The position numbers and the translations under genes were made by a program. A stretch of DNA of 44,570 bases, taken from positions 1 to 44,570 of the forward strand of contig JBMNTP010000015.1 of NCBI GenBank assembly GCA_050945795.1, written 5' to 3'. The notes below the pieces were generated by a model. The model was given only the letters and a program-made list of their open reading frames with translations. It searched no databases and was not told the origin of the DNA. This document shows positions 1 to 8,134 of the stretch, in pieces (the first letter of the stretch is position 1; every line of letters begins with the position of its first letter). This DNA comes from JBMNTP01 sp050945795 (GTDB lineage: Bacteria; Bacillota; Clostridia; Christensenellales; MGBC116941).

Positions 1-11
1 CTTTTATTCCA

Positions 12-50
12 AAAATAAAGGGGCGCGGCTTAAAAGTAGCCTCCGCCCCT
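12..50 (-). terminator. intrinsic terminator after ttdAB
   Basis: A 7-bp perfect stem (AGGGGCG at 19-25 with CGCCCCT at 44-50) is followed on the minus strand by a T-rich tract (TTTATTTTT). It lies directly after the ttdB stop and ends the tartrate dehydratase operon. Confidence 0.85.
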
Positions 51-74
51 GATTATAAGCTTATGCAGCTAAAA

Positions 75-692
75 TTATTTAATATAATCTATGCGCCGAT
101 TTATACTTTCTATTATTTCATGCTTCTTTTCATTAAACAGCTTTTTATTGTTTTCAAATAAATTATTGCCCCGAGTATCTATCGATATAATAAGCGGTCC
201 GAAGTTTTTAACCCGCATAATCCACATAGCCTCCGGCATACCAAGCTCCGGCCATTCAACGCCCTCCACTTCCTCAACCTGCCCGGCGGCGAGAACGGCG
301 CATCCGCCCGGATAAACAGCGTGCAGCGCCTTATGCTCAGCGCAGCCGCGCGCCGTTTTAGGCCCCATGCCGCCCTTTCCTATAATAAGCTTTACGCCGG
401 TTTTGGATATAAACTCCGCCTCATAGTTTTCCATTCTCATGCTTGTAGTAGGGCCTATGGATATAACGTCGAATTTTCCCTTTTCATGCGGGCGCTCCTT
501 CATTATCGGCCCGGCGTGGAAAATGGCTTTGCCCCGCAGATCTACCGGCAACTCCCGCCCCAACTTAATATGCCGGTTATGCGCCACGTCACGGCTGGTT
601 ATAAGACTGCCGTTTAAATAAACAATATCGCCTATCGACAAATCCTCTATATCCTTATCGCTAATCGGGGTTGACAGCACTTTGGTTTTCAT
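75..692 (-). CDS. ttdB: L(+)-tartrate dehydratase, beta subunit
   Basis: Beta subunit of the two-subunit class I Fe-S hydro-lyase that dehydrates L-tartrate to oxaloacetate in the cytoplasm. The 205-aa protein carries the family signatures GPTTSMRM (about residue 82) and GKGGMGP (about 107), plus a long C-terminal stretch (LGMPEAMW, FGPLIISIDT, GNNL) that I recall as nearly the same in E. coli TtdB. Class I fumarases usually have GKG/AKGNRS instead of GKGGMGP, which is why I prefer tartrate dehydratase over fumarase. Its ATG overlaps the ttdA stop by 4 nt, so the two are translationally coupled, and a terminator follows. A fumarase activity cannot be fully excluded from sequence alone. Confidence 0.85.
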   Translation of the reverse strand: MKTKVLSTPISDKDIEDLSIGDIVYLNGSLITSRDVAHNRHIKLGRELPVDLRGKAIFHAGPIMKERPHEKGKFDVISIGPTTSMRMENYEAEFISKTGVKLIIGKGGMGPKTARGCAEHKALHAVYPGGCAVLAAGQVEEVEGVEWPELGMPEAMWIMRVKNFGPLIISIDTRGNNLFENNKKLFNEKKHEIIESINRRIDYIK

Positions 693-1588
693 AGCTTTGC
701 TCCTTTGTGCGTAAATACTTCATAGTTAAGGTCAGCGTCCACTCTTATGCCGGCTCGTCTGTGCGCCCAGCAACCCGTGGACACTCCTACCGCTATGGTT
801 GAAGGGTGTCTTCCGGCCTGCTCTATATTTACCCCCATAACCGAATACTCGCCGGTAAGGCCGCCCGGCCCAATCTTAATATCGTTAAGCCCCTTTTCTA
901 TCATTTCCTCAAGTTCTGCGCCTCTAGTATTAGAATTTTCAGTCTTAACCCCACGCATAAGCGCCTTTTTCGACAGCCCCGCCGCCACCTCAACAGACCC
1001 CGCTATACCAACGCCGACAAGAAGCGGCGGACAGGCGTTAACGCCGTATGATGTTATCTGGTCAAATACATATTTTACCACGCCTTCATATCCGTCAAGC
1101 GGCATAAGCACCTTTGCCGTACCTGGCAGACTGCACCCGCCGCCGGCCATATATACATATATTTCAATGTCGCTACGCCCCGGCGCTATCTCCCAATCTA
1201 TCCAGGGTATGCGGGTGCCGGTGTTGTCGCCGGTGTTCTTCTCGTCAAATATCTCAACAACATTATGGCGAAGAGGCGCGGTAACCGTAGCCTTTCTCAC
1301 CGCGTCACGCAGGCAAGACTCAACATCGTCTATAAGCGGGAAAGCCGTTCCCACCTTAACAAAGTACTGTATAACGCCGGTATCCTGACAGCACGGCCTG
1401 TTAAGCTCCGCCGCCATCTTCAAATCATCAAACATAGCGTCATACATTATTTTGGCAAGCGGGGAATTTTCCTCTTGCCTCATCTCGCTAAGCCTTTCTA
1501 AGACATCGTCAGGTAGATGAATACCGGCATATGCGGTAAACCTCGCCATCAAGTCCGAAAAAGCGGCGCGCTGTTCATCACTGCTCAT
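689..1588 (-). CDS. ttdA: L(+)-tartrate dehydratase, alpha subunit
   Basis: Catalytic Fe-S subunit partnering TtdB. The 299-aa protein has the three cysteine contexts expected to hold the [4Fe-4S] cluster: LNRPCCQDTG (about residue 60), VNACPPLLVG (about 185) and STGCWAHRR (about 272). The blocks APLRHNVVEIFDE, YMAGGGCSLPG and GLTGEYSVMGV agree with E. coli TtdA as I remember it. The start is the ATG behind GGAGGGG. A promoter lies 37 nt upstream of that start. No dedicated tartrate transporter or LysR-type TtdR neighbour is visible; the nearest genes are a recombinase and a small ORF, so regulation is not evident from context. Confidence 0.87.
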   Translation of the reverse strand: MSSDEQRAAFSDLMARFTAYAGIHLPDDVLERLSEMRQEENSPLAKIMYDAMFDDLKMAAELNRPCCQDTGVIQYFVKVGTAFPLIDDVESCLRDAVRKATVTAPLRHNVVEIFDEKNTGDNTGTRIPWIDWEIAPGRSDIEIYVYMAGGGCSLPGTAKVLMPLDGYEGVVKYVFDQITSYGVNACPPLLVGVGIAGSVEVAAGLSKKALMRGVKTENSNTRGAELEEMIEKGLNDIKIGPGGLTGEYSVMGVNIEQAGRHPSTIAVGVSTGCWAHRRAGIRVDADLNYEVFTHKGAKL

Positions 1589-1624
1589 GTTCGCCCCTCC
1601 GTATTCTTTATTGCTTTCATTTTA

Positions 1625-1653
1625 ATTGTATAACAACGACTATTGGCGGTCAA
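1625..1653 (-). promoter_or_regulatory. sigma-A-type promoter of ttdAB
   Basis: On the minus strand TTGACC (1648-1653) and TACAAT (1625-1630) are separated by 17 nt, about 37 nt before the ttdA start codon. Confidence 0.65.
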
Positions 1654-1801
1654 ATTCCAAATCCGCCGCCTTATAGAACGCAACTATAATGCACCGCCAT
1701 CATATACATTTATAAAGTACTCGGCTAAGATTTTTATTAAAGGCTCTTTCTATTTGCCAGAGATTCTATGACCTTATCGTTATATGCAAGGAGGATGGCA
1801 T

Positions 1802-2011
1802 ATGCCGGACAGTAAATTCGAAATAACCAACGCCACTTCCGCAGACACGCCTTATTCACATCGCAGCACCGACGATAATTTACGGCAGAATAAAAGCGAT
1901 TATGCTTTTGAGTGCGGCGGCGTTAGCGTAAAGCTTGAGTTTGACAACAATGGCCCCACACTCCAAGACGCTATAACCGACTTTTTTATACGCCGAAAGA
2001 ACCTGCTATAA
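1802..2011 (+). CDS. small recombinase-associated protein, unknown function
   Basis: A 69-aa polar protein beginning MPDSKFEITN. The start at 1802 is chosen because AAGGAGG sits 7 nt upstream; an earlier in-frame ATG at 1784 would lie before that RBS. The N-terminal half is Ser/Thr/Asp/Asn-rich and probably flexible. The C-terminal half (YAFECGGVSVKLEFDNNG, then PTLQDAITDFFIRRK) reads as a short beta hairpin followed by a helix. It converges with the serine recombinase, with only 28 nt between the stops. The layout resembles the small TnpW/TnpV-type proteins that accompany clostridial transposon recombinases, but this is analogy of size, shape and position, not a recognised homology. A directionality factor or DNA-binding accessory is a guess. 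Confidence 0.7.
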   Translation: MPDSKFEITNATSADTPYSHRSTDDNLRQNKSDYAFECGGVSVKLEFDNNGPTLQDAITDFFIRRKNLL

Positions 2012-2039
2012 AATCAGCTTTAGAGCAGGCTCTTCTCCT

Positions 2040-3659
2040 TCATGCGTCCTTTACGCCATCTCTCCTTTTTAAGCCGCAACAAGTAAACTTGAACCTTACA
2101 ACTATGCCGCCGCCCTCATAAACGGCTATAGTATCTACCAGGCTCGCCAAAAGGTCGCGGCTTAAAGAGCGAATATTGCCTTGCCGCCTGAAATATTCAA
2201 GCTCGGCGTCATCGCAGCCGCTCTTTTGCTGCTCAATTTCTCTATTCAGCCTTTCGATTGCATTACGCAGCGCATCCGCCCTGCTATCGTACTCCGCCGC
2301 CATGCTCCTGTAATCGTCCTTCGATATATCGCCGTCTTTCCAATCCTCATATAAAAAGCTTTTATACCGCCGCGCCTTTCGCAGCTCGGCTTCATGCCCC
2401 CGCGCCATGCTTTTAAGGCGGGCCATTTTATTGCCGTTCTCCTCCGCGTCTATAATTTCAAGCGCCGCCGGCTTTGATATATGTTTTTCCACCAGCATAC
2501 GCACAGCCATAAGTACCGCTCCTTCAAGCTCGTCATGCTTTATAGTATGCCGGGAACACGCACTTTTCGAGCGGTTTTTATATGTAGAGCAGTAATAGCT
2601 TATGCTGCCGCTTTGATTTGCCGTATGCCTGCTCATGCTGCCACCACAATCGGCGCATTTTAGAAAGCCGCTAAATAGATACAGCTTATTTTTATAAGGA
2701 GCGGTGCGTGTGTTCTTCATCTGCAACTGCTGCGCTTCTTGAAACACCAGCCTTTCTATCACCGCCTCATGCGTACCCTCGACTATAAACCACTGTTCCG
2801 GCGGCGTCTGTATCTGTTCGTGTATTTTGTAGCTTTTTATGCGGTATTTACCTTGTACCATATCGCCTATGTACCTTCTATCGCACAGTATTGAAGTTAC
2901 GGTGCGCAAACTCCACAGCGGGTGCTTTGCTTTGTCGGCATGAGGATTGCGGTAGTTTAAGCCCTTTTGCCGCTTATAAAGGTATGGACACGGTACGCCT
3001 AGCTCATTTAGTCGGTGTACTATGCCGTTTTTGCTGGTGCCGCTTGTAAACCAGGAGTATATATCTCTTACAACGTTTGCCGCCTCCTCGTCTATAATAA
3101 GCTTGTTTTTATCCTTGGGATTTTTCATATAGCCGTACGGCGCAAAGGCACCTATAAATTCGCCTTTACCGCGCTTCATATCAAAAACCTGCCGTACCTT
3201 TAATGAAGTTTCTCGGCAGTGGTTGTCATTTATAACGCCTTGTATAGGCACAGAAATGCTGTTCATCATATCGGGACTGCGATAGCTATCAAGCGGCGGC
3301 AAACCTAGCGATACAAACCTTACGTTATATCGGGGAAAAAACTCCTCTAGAAAATAGCCCTGATCGGCGTAATTTCTAAAAGGACGTGACAGGTCTTTCA
3401 CCGCCACCATATTCACGCTTCCGCTTTCAATATCCTTTAGCAGCCGCTTAAACGCGATTCTGTCATAGTCGGTGCCGCTCCGGCCGTCATCGACATAAAC
3501 GTCGTATACAGAGTATACCTCCCCGTCCTCTTGTGCCAGCCGGTCTATATGCCGCGTCAGCAACTGCTTTTGATTGGCGATACTCATGCTCTCATCGCCG
3601 CCGTCCTCCTTTGACAAGCGCACATACAAGCCCGCCTTCCACTTTTTATCCCCCGCCAT
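2040..3659 (-). CDS. large serine recombinase (integrase/resolvase family)
   Basis: Site-specific DNA recombinase of 539 aa. The N-terminal resolvase domain holds the catalytic serine in YVRLSKED (S16), with DDGRSGT (about 58) and VKDLSRPFRNY (about 87). The recombinase domain follows (GEFIGAFAPYGY about 166, YIGDMVQG about 263). A zinc ribbon uses C335, C338, C357 and C368, and a charged coiled-coil region spans roughly 395-490. Length and order match Tn4451 TnpX-like clostridial recombinases. The usual R-F-G/A-R in the resolvase domain is R-P-F-R here, which may be normal for this subfamily. No other transposon genes are next to it, so it is either a minimal element or a domesticated inversion/excision enzyme. 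I could not find flanking repeats that would mark its ends. Confidence 0.92.
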   Translation of the reverse strand: MAGDKKWKAGLYVRLSKEDGGDESMSIANQKQLLTRHIDRLAQEDGEVYSVYDVYVDDGRSGTDYDRIAFKRLLKDIESGSVNMVAVKDLSRPFRNYADQGYFLEEFFPRYNVRFVSLGLPPLDSYRSPDMMNSISVPIQGVINDNHCRETSLKVRQVFDMKRGKGEFIGAFAPYGYMKNPKDKNKLIIDEEAANVVRDIYSWFTSGTSKNGIVHRLNELGVPCPYLYKRQKGLNYRNPHADKAKHPLWSLRTVTSILCDRRYIGDMVQGKYRIKSYKIHEQIQTPPEQWFIVEGTHEAVIERLVFQEAQQLQMKNTRTAPYKNKLYLFSGFLKCADCGGSMSRHTANQSGSISYYCSTYKNRSKSACSRHTIKHDELEGAVLMAVRMLVEKHISKPAALEIIDAEENGNKMARLKSMARGHEAELRKARRYKSFLYEDWKDGDISKDDYRSMAAEYDSRADALRNAIERLNREIEQQKSGCDDAELEYFRRQGNIRSLSRDLLASLVDTIAVYEGGGIVVRFKFTCCGLKRRDGVKDA

Positions 3660-3908
3660 ATACGCCGCCCCCTTAATAAGGCTATGATGCTATAAATCTT
3701 ATTCCATAGGCGGGTTGTCTTATATCTAGGCATCAAACCTCGCTTACATAGGCGCACACATACAAACGGCAAAAAGCATTTGATTAACATACGCGCGTGT
3801 ATTAAAATGTAAATAACATAAGCGGAGCGGCTTTTTATACTTGCCGTTCCTTTTAAAGCGATTCAAACATTCTCATTAATAAACATATTTTTATAGGAGG
3901 AACAGCGT

Positions 3909-4931
3909 ATGAAGGCATTGGTCAAATACGGCAATGGACTCCACGAGATTGAGGTGCGGGACACACCTCGCCCTAAACCCCGCAAAGACGAGTTGCTTAT
4001 AAAGGTTATAGCGGCTGGCATCTGCGGCACCGATCTTCATATAATGCAAGGCGAGTATCCCTGCGATCCGCCCATAGTATTGGGGCATGAGTATACCGGT
4101 ATAGTTGAAGGCAAAGGCGAAGATGTGCAAGGCTTTGAAAACGGCGATCAGGTAATATCGGTTACCGCCGTTGTAACATGCGGGCATTGCTACTACTGCC
4201 GAGAATCGCTCTACATGCTCTGCAATGAGAGAAAATCCATAGGCTCGGGTGTTGACGGCGCTATGGCCGAGTATTTAGTCGTTCCCGCCCGACTCGCGTA
4301 TAAGGTGCCGGAGCAGTACATAGGCTCAGACCTGCCGGCGCTAAGCGAGCCATATGCCTGCTGCGCGCGCGCGGTAATCGAAAAATCGCCGCTAAAAGCC
4401 GGCGACGTGGCAGTTATATCCGGTCCAGGCACAATAGGGCTTATCACCGCGCAGCTTTGCGCGATACAAGGCGCTTTTACAATAGTTTCCGGCACCGCCG
4501 ACGATGCCGTTCGTCTAAAGCTGGCAAAGGAAATGGGCGCCGGCGAGATATGCGCCTCAAAAGAGGAACTGGAGCAGGCTGTGCTAAAGCATACAGAGTA
4601 TGGCGCCGATGTTGTATATGAATGCGCAGGAGCGAGAGCGTCGGCGGAGGCTTGCATAGATGTGGCGCGCAAAAGCGGGCATTATGCTCAGGTTGGGCTT
4701 TACGGTAAGCCGGTATTGATAGATGTAGATAAAATGCTTATGAAAGAGCTTACTTTCTCCTCAAGCTACGCGTCTGAGCCGTCGTCATGGGATAGGATAA
4801 TACAGCTGATGTCACAAGGGCGGCTATATATGGATCCGCTTGTGAGCGCGAGAGTGCCGCTTGAGGATTGGAAGCGCGGGTTTGATATGGCGCTAAACCG
4901 CGACGGCTTTAAAATATTCATTACGCCATAA
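3909..4931 (+). CDS. zinc-dependent medium-chain alcohol/polyol dehydrogenase
   Basis: NAD(P)-dependent MDR-family dehydrogenase of 340 aa, in the sorbitol/threonine dehydrogenase branch. Catalytic zinc ligands are visible as C39 (GICGTD) and H60-E61 (GHEY). The structural zinc site is complete (C91, C94, C97, C105), and the Rossmann motif is GPGTIG (172-177). The start follows ATAGGAGG. The gene is monocistronic, with a terminator 21 nt after the stop. A polyol, sugar acid or threonine substrate is possible; neighbouring sugar-acid genes favour a polyol or aldonate, but that is inference. Confidence 0.88.
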   Translation: MKALVKYGNGLHEIEVRDTPRPKPRKDELLIKVIAAGICGTDLHIMQGEYPCDPPIVLGHEYTGIVEGKGEDVQGFENGDQVISVTAVVTCGHCYYCRESLYMLCNERKSIGSGVDGAMAEYLVVPARLAYKVPEQYIGSDLPALSEPYACCARAVIEKSPLKAGDVAVISGPGTIGLITAQLCAIQGAFTIVSGTADDAVRLKLAKEMGAGEICASKEELEQAVLKHTEYGADVVYECAGARASAEACIDVARKSGHYAQVGLYGKPVLIDVDKMLMKELTFSSSYASEPSSWDRIIQLMSQGRLYMDPLVSARVPLEDWKRGFDMALNRDGFKIFITP

Positions 4932-4951
4932 ACTATATTTCGTTTATATTT

Positions 4952-4976
4952 AAAGCGTGCTAAGGCGCGCTTTTTC
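4952..4976 (+). terminator. intrinsic terminator after the zinc dehydrogenase
   Basis: Stem AAAGCGTGC/GCGCGCTTT with a TAAG loop (one G-U pair), followed by a run of T. Confidence 0.8.
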
Positions 4977-5053
4977 TTATTTGATACAATAAGCCTGCGG
5001 CGCTGCTCAAAATGGCGTACAAACACTTTGTTAATCTAAATCGAAAAATTGTT

Positions 5054-5135
5054 TTTAAAAGGTGGCTAGTGTGATATACTATTTTGGCATATACTCAAAA
5101 ATGACACTAAACCGTAGGTATAGCCACTTTTTAAA
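5054..5135 (+). repeat. nested inverted repeat in the degV leader
   Basis: An outer 15-nt arm (5054-5068, ending GGTGGCTA) pairs with 5121-5135 (starting TAGCCAC) with a single mismatch. An inner arm TAGTGT (5067-5072) pairs with ACACTA (5104-5109). The structure ends 17 nt before the degV start and holds a possible -10 (TATACT, 5075-5080) inside it. It may be a leader RNA structure, an operator or a miniature mobile remnant; the sequence does not decide. Confidence 0.6.
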
Positions 5136-5152
5136 CATATTAAGGAGAAATC

Positions 5153-6004
5153 ATGGACAACACAAGCAAAATAGCCGTAATAACCGATTCGTGTAGCGAT
5201 CTTAACGATGAGCTGCTCAAAGAACACAATATTAGTATGGTGTCCATGAGGATAGTATTCCGAGATGGCGAATACCGCGATCGCGTCGATATAACGGCGG
5301 ATGAGGTATATAAAAAGATGGAACATGAAACGCCTAAAACATCTCTGCCGCTGCCCGAGGAAATACTCGAGCTATACGATAGCTTAGCTTCACAAGGCTA
5401 TACCGACGCTATACATATTTGCATTTCATCCGGACTGTCCGGCACATATAATATGCTGCGGCTGCTTGCCGAAGGCTATGAGCGCATGAGGGTGCATGTA
5501 TTAGATACAAAAACGCTATCCATGCATGAGGGGTATATCGCCCTTGAATGCGCAAAGGCGGCAAAAGAAACCAACGACGTAAAAAAAATATTGGAGCGCG
5601 CCCAACAAGTAAGAGACAGCGGCTATTCCGCCTTTGTAATACCTACTCTGGAATACTTGCGAAAAGGCGGGCGCATAGGCCTCGTCGCCGGCACTATAGG
5701 CTCGCTTTTAAAGCTCAAACCGGTTATATATGTAAACGATGACGGGGTATACCAAACCCACGCGAAGCATCCCCGCCTCTCCGCCATGATAGACGCTATG
5801 GTAAAGGAATTTTCAAGCCGCTTCGCCGGTAAGAAAATCAATCTGTCCATAATACACGGCTCGGCGTGTGAAGAGGCGCGAAAGCTGCTTGATAAGCTTA
5901 AGCATACGCTAAGCATTATAGACGGCAGGCTGGTGCAGGTAACGCCGGTTCTCGGAGTGCATACCGGCCCCGGTCTTCTTGGCATAGCGGCATACGAAGT
6001 CTGA
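5153..6004 (+). CDS. DegV family fatty-acid-binding protein
   Basis: A 283-aa cytosolic protein of the DegV/EDD fold. In Firmicutes this family (FakB) presents a bound fatty acid to the FakA kinase for phospholipid synthesis. Visible hallmarks are the start IAVITDSCSDL, the loop HICISSGLSGTYN around residue 90, the TLEYLRKGGRIG segment around 160, and the C-terminal HTGPGLLGIA. Start chosen behind TTAAGGAG. No fakA gene lies in the window. It is transcribed alone, between a leader inverted repeat and its own terminator. Confidence 0.9.
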   Translation: MDNTSKIAVITDSCSDLNDELLKEHNISMVSMRIVFRDGEYRDRVDITADEVYKKMEHETPKTSLPLPEEILELYDSLASQGYTDAIHICISSGLSGTYNMLRLLAEGYERMRVHVLDTKTLSMHEGYIALECAKAAKETNDVKKILERAQQVRDSGYSAFVIPTLEYLRKGGRIGLVAGTIGSLLKLKPVIYVNDDGVYQTHAKHPRLSAMIDAMVKEFSSRFAGKKINLSIIHGSACEEARKLLDKLKHTLSIIDGRLVQVTPVLGVHTGPGLLGIAAYEV

Positions 6005-6018
6005 ATATGTAAATAAAA

Positions 6019-6051
6019 GACACCTCCTTGCGTGGCAGGGGGTGTTTTTTT
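6019..6051 (+). terminator. intrinsic terminator of degV
   Basis: CACCTCC (6021-6027) pairs with GGGGGTG and is followed by seven T. From here to 6344 I see no gene, only AT-rich sequence leading to the AraC gene. Confidence 0.85.
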
Positions 6052-6344
6052 ATTTAGCTATGGCTAAGCTCTAGAATTGCCGGACTGAAATGCAGTCATA
6101 CGATTATTCCCATATCCAAAGTCGCATTCCAAGGAGTTGACCCTGCCGGATAGAAAATAATATACTTAAATATAAGGCCATGATGTTATCTAAAGCAAGC
6201 GCATGTTTACTTTTTATGTTTTTTACCTATAAGTCGGTTAAGTTGATAGCATTGGCACGCTATTACAGCGCATAAAAAACATCAATGCTTTGTCTGATTA
6301 AAACATTGCATATTACGAAAGTTACTTATTGCAAGGAGCAAAAT

Positions 6345-7196
6345 ATGAGAGATTCTCAGTTTATTGACCGGCCCGATTCAAGCGACATGTTTTTTCAGCG
6401 GCCGCGCGTCAATTATTGCGGACGGCTGCTTGGTACGCCCGAATATTATCTGGGACTGGGCGAGCATATACACGATTGCACCGAAGTGTCTATATGCATA
6501 AAGGGCAAAGGCTTTCAAGTTCTAAACAATCAAAAATATGCTTTTTCAAGTGGCTGTATGGTCATGCTAAACCCTCAGACTGCACATTATGATTTGCCGG
6601 ATAAAGACGATCCGCCGGCGTTTTTATTTATGGGCATAGATAACTATGCCTTCTCCTTCCTGCCGCGAAATACCATACGCTTAGAAGAACAATCCCCGGT
6701 TCTAAGGCTTCATAAGCACCGCAAAGACATAGAAACTTATTTCATGCGGTTAATTGATGAAGTGCTAGAGCGAAAGCCTTATTATAAATCTATGTCGTCT
6801 ACGCTGGCTAGCCTTATACTTATGCTTGCTATGCGCGAAAGAGGCGATGGCATTAAGCGCGCTCCCACCACACATACACAGCGCGCTAAAGAATATATCG
6901 ACTGCAATTATACTTCGCCGCTCAATCTCACATCGATTTCTGAAACCGTATATATAAGCAAGTCTTATCTTTCCCATATATTTAAATCGGATATGGGCGT
7001 CTCTCCTATCGAATATCTGATTGGCAAGCGCATCGCCCATGCGAAAGAGCTTTTGAAAAACACATCTCGCCTGGTCGCCGATATCGCCGCCGAAGTTGGC
7101 TATGATGATCCCGAGTATTTCACGCAGCTTTTTCGCCATGTAGAAGGCATACCGCCGACAAAATACCGTGCCCTGGCCAAAAAGGGAAAACAGTAA
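6345..7196 (+). CDS. AraC-family transcriptional regulator
   Basis: A 283-aa regulator. Residues 1 to about 130 form a cupin-type sensing domain (GEHIHDCTEVSICIKGKGFQ, then MLNPQTAHYDLP), and the C-terminal ~100 residues contain the double helix-turn-helix (ISETVYISKSYLSHIFKSDM and ADIAAEVGYDDPEYFTQLFR). An upstream in-frame ATG at 6285 was rejected because the RBS GCAAGGAG is 6 nt before the ATG at 6345. It sits just upstream of, and in the same direction as, the SDR and ThDP-enzyme genes, so it is the likely local activator of that pair in response to a carbohydrate-like ligand (inference). Confidence 0.88.
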   Translation: MRDSQFIDRPDSSDMFFQRPRVNYCGRLLGTPEYYLGLGEHIHDCTEVSICIKGKGFQVLNNQKYAFSSGCMVMLNPQTAHYDLPDKDDPPAFLFMGIDNYAFSFLPRNTIRLEEQSPVLRLHKHRKDIETYFMRLIDEVLERKPYYKSMSSTLASLILMLAMRERGDGIKRAPTTHTQRAKEYIDCNYTSPLNLTSISETVYISKSYLSHIFKSDMGVSPIEYLIGKRIAHAKELLKNTSRLVADIAAEVGYDDPEYFTQLFRHVEGIPPTKYRALAKKGKQ

Positions 7197-7283
7197 AATT
7201 TCAAGGGAAACCAGTATATTCACCCGTGTCACCTCGTCCTTTCCTTATGATATCCTAATATTAAAGAGGAAAGGAGGCTGACT

Positions 7284-8108
7284 ATGTATAGAAATATAAA
7301 ACTCGCAGGAAAAGTCGCTTTAATTACCGGTGCGGCTCGTGGGCTGGGCAGGGAATACGCGCTGCATCTCGCTTCGTTAGGAGCCGATGTCGGCATGATT
7401 GACATCGATCTGCGCTCTTATAGGCTGTTTGAGAAAGAAGCGGCTCTTATGAGCGCCGATACCGTTATGGATGAAGTGCGCGATATGGGCAGGCGCTCCT
7501 GCGGCGTAGAAGCCGATCTTACAGATTTTGATCAAACGAAATCGGCGGTTGATAAGATAGCCAAAGAGCTTGGCGATATTGATATTCTTGTCTGCAACGC
7601 GGGCGGCGGCACAGGCGAGCCATATGAGAATAAGGCGTCTGATATGGATATTGCGCAATATAAAACGGTACTCGCGCGCAACATCGACAGCACCGTTTAT
7701 ACCGTTACGGCAGTCGCTCCTATGATGAAAAAGAAAAGAGCGGGTAAAATTATAACCGTATGCTCTCAGGCCGGTCTTGGCACCTCCATGGATGGGGGTT
7801 ATGCGCATTACGGCTTAGCTAAGGCGGCGATAATGCGTTATACCGAATATCTCTCGGCCGACCTTGGCGCCTATAATATCAATGTCAACTGCATAGCGCC
7901 GGGTTTCGTAGCTACCGGCCGGTGCTCCGGCACCTTTCTTACATCTCCAAAAAAAGATCTTTATCTTGAGCATATTTCACTACATCGCTTTGCTACCCCG
8001 AAAGATATCGCCAAAGTTGTTGAGTTTTTGGCAACCGATCTATCAGACTATGTCACCGGCGCTACACTGGATCTAACCGGGGGAACGGCTCACAAAATCC
8101 AATTATAA
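7284..8108 (+). CDS. short-chain dehydrogenase/reductase
   Basis: NAD(P)-dependent SDR of 274 aa. The cofactor motif is TGAARGLG (about 15-22), the NAG motif is CNAGGGTG, and the catalytic Tyr/Lys pair appears as YAHYGLAKA following the serine in VCSQAG. The C-terminal LTGGTA is typical of the classical SDR family. RBS AGGAGG is ideal. Only 26 nt separate it from the downstream ThDP enzyme gene, so they form an operon. A likely role is oxidation of a sugar, polyol or hydroxy-acid whose keto product is handled by the ThDP enzyme; the substrate cannot be read from sequence. Confidence 0.88.
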   Translation: MYRNIKLAGKVALITGAARGLGREYALHLASLGADVGMIDIDLRSYRLFEKEAALMSADTVMDEVRDMGRRSCGVEADLTDFDQTKSAVDKIAKELGDIDILVCNAGGGTGEPYENKASDMDIAQYKTVLARNIDSTVYTVTAVAPMMKKKRAGKIITVCSQAGLGTSMDGGYAHYGLAKAAIMRYTEYLSADLGAYNINVNCIAPGFVATGRCSGTFLTSPKKDLYLEHISLHRFATPKDIAKVVEFLATDLSDYVTGATLDLTGGTAHKIQL

Positions 8109-8134
8109 TATACAGAAAGGTTGGGAAGGTTCAC

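Noticed and set aside
747..1388. 213-codon plus-strand frame opposite ttdA
   Set aside because: Shadow of a conserved gene, no RBS or family.
3891..4672. minus-strand frames opposite the zinc dehydrogenase
   Set aside because: Shadows of a clearly recognised MDR protein.
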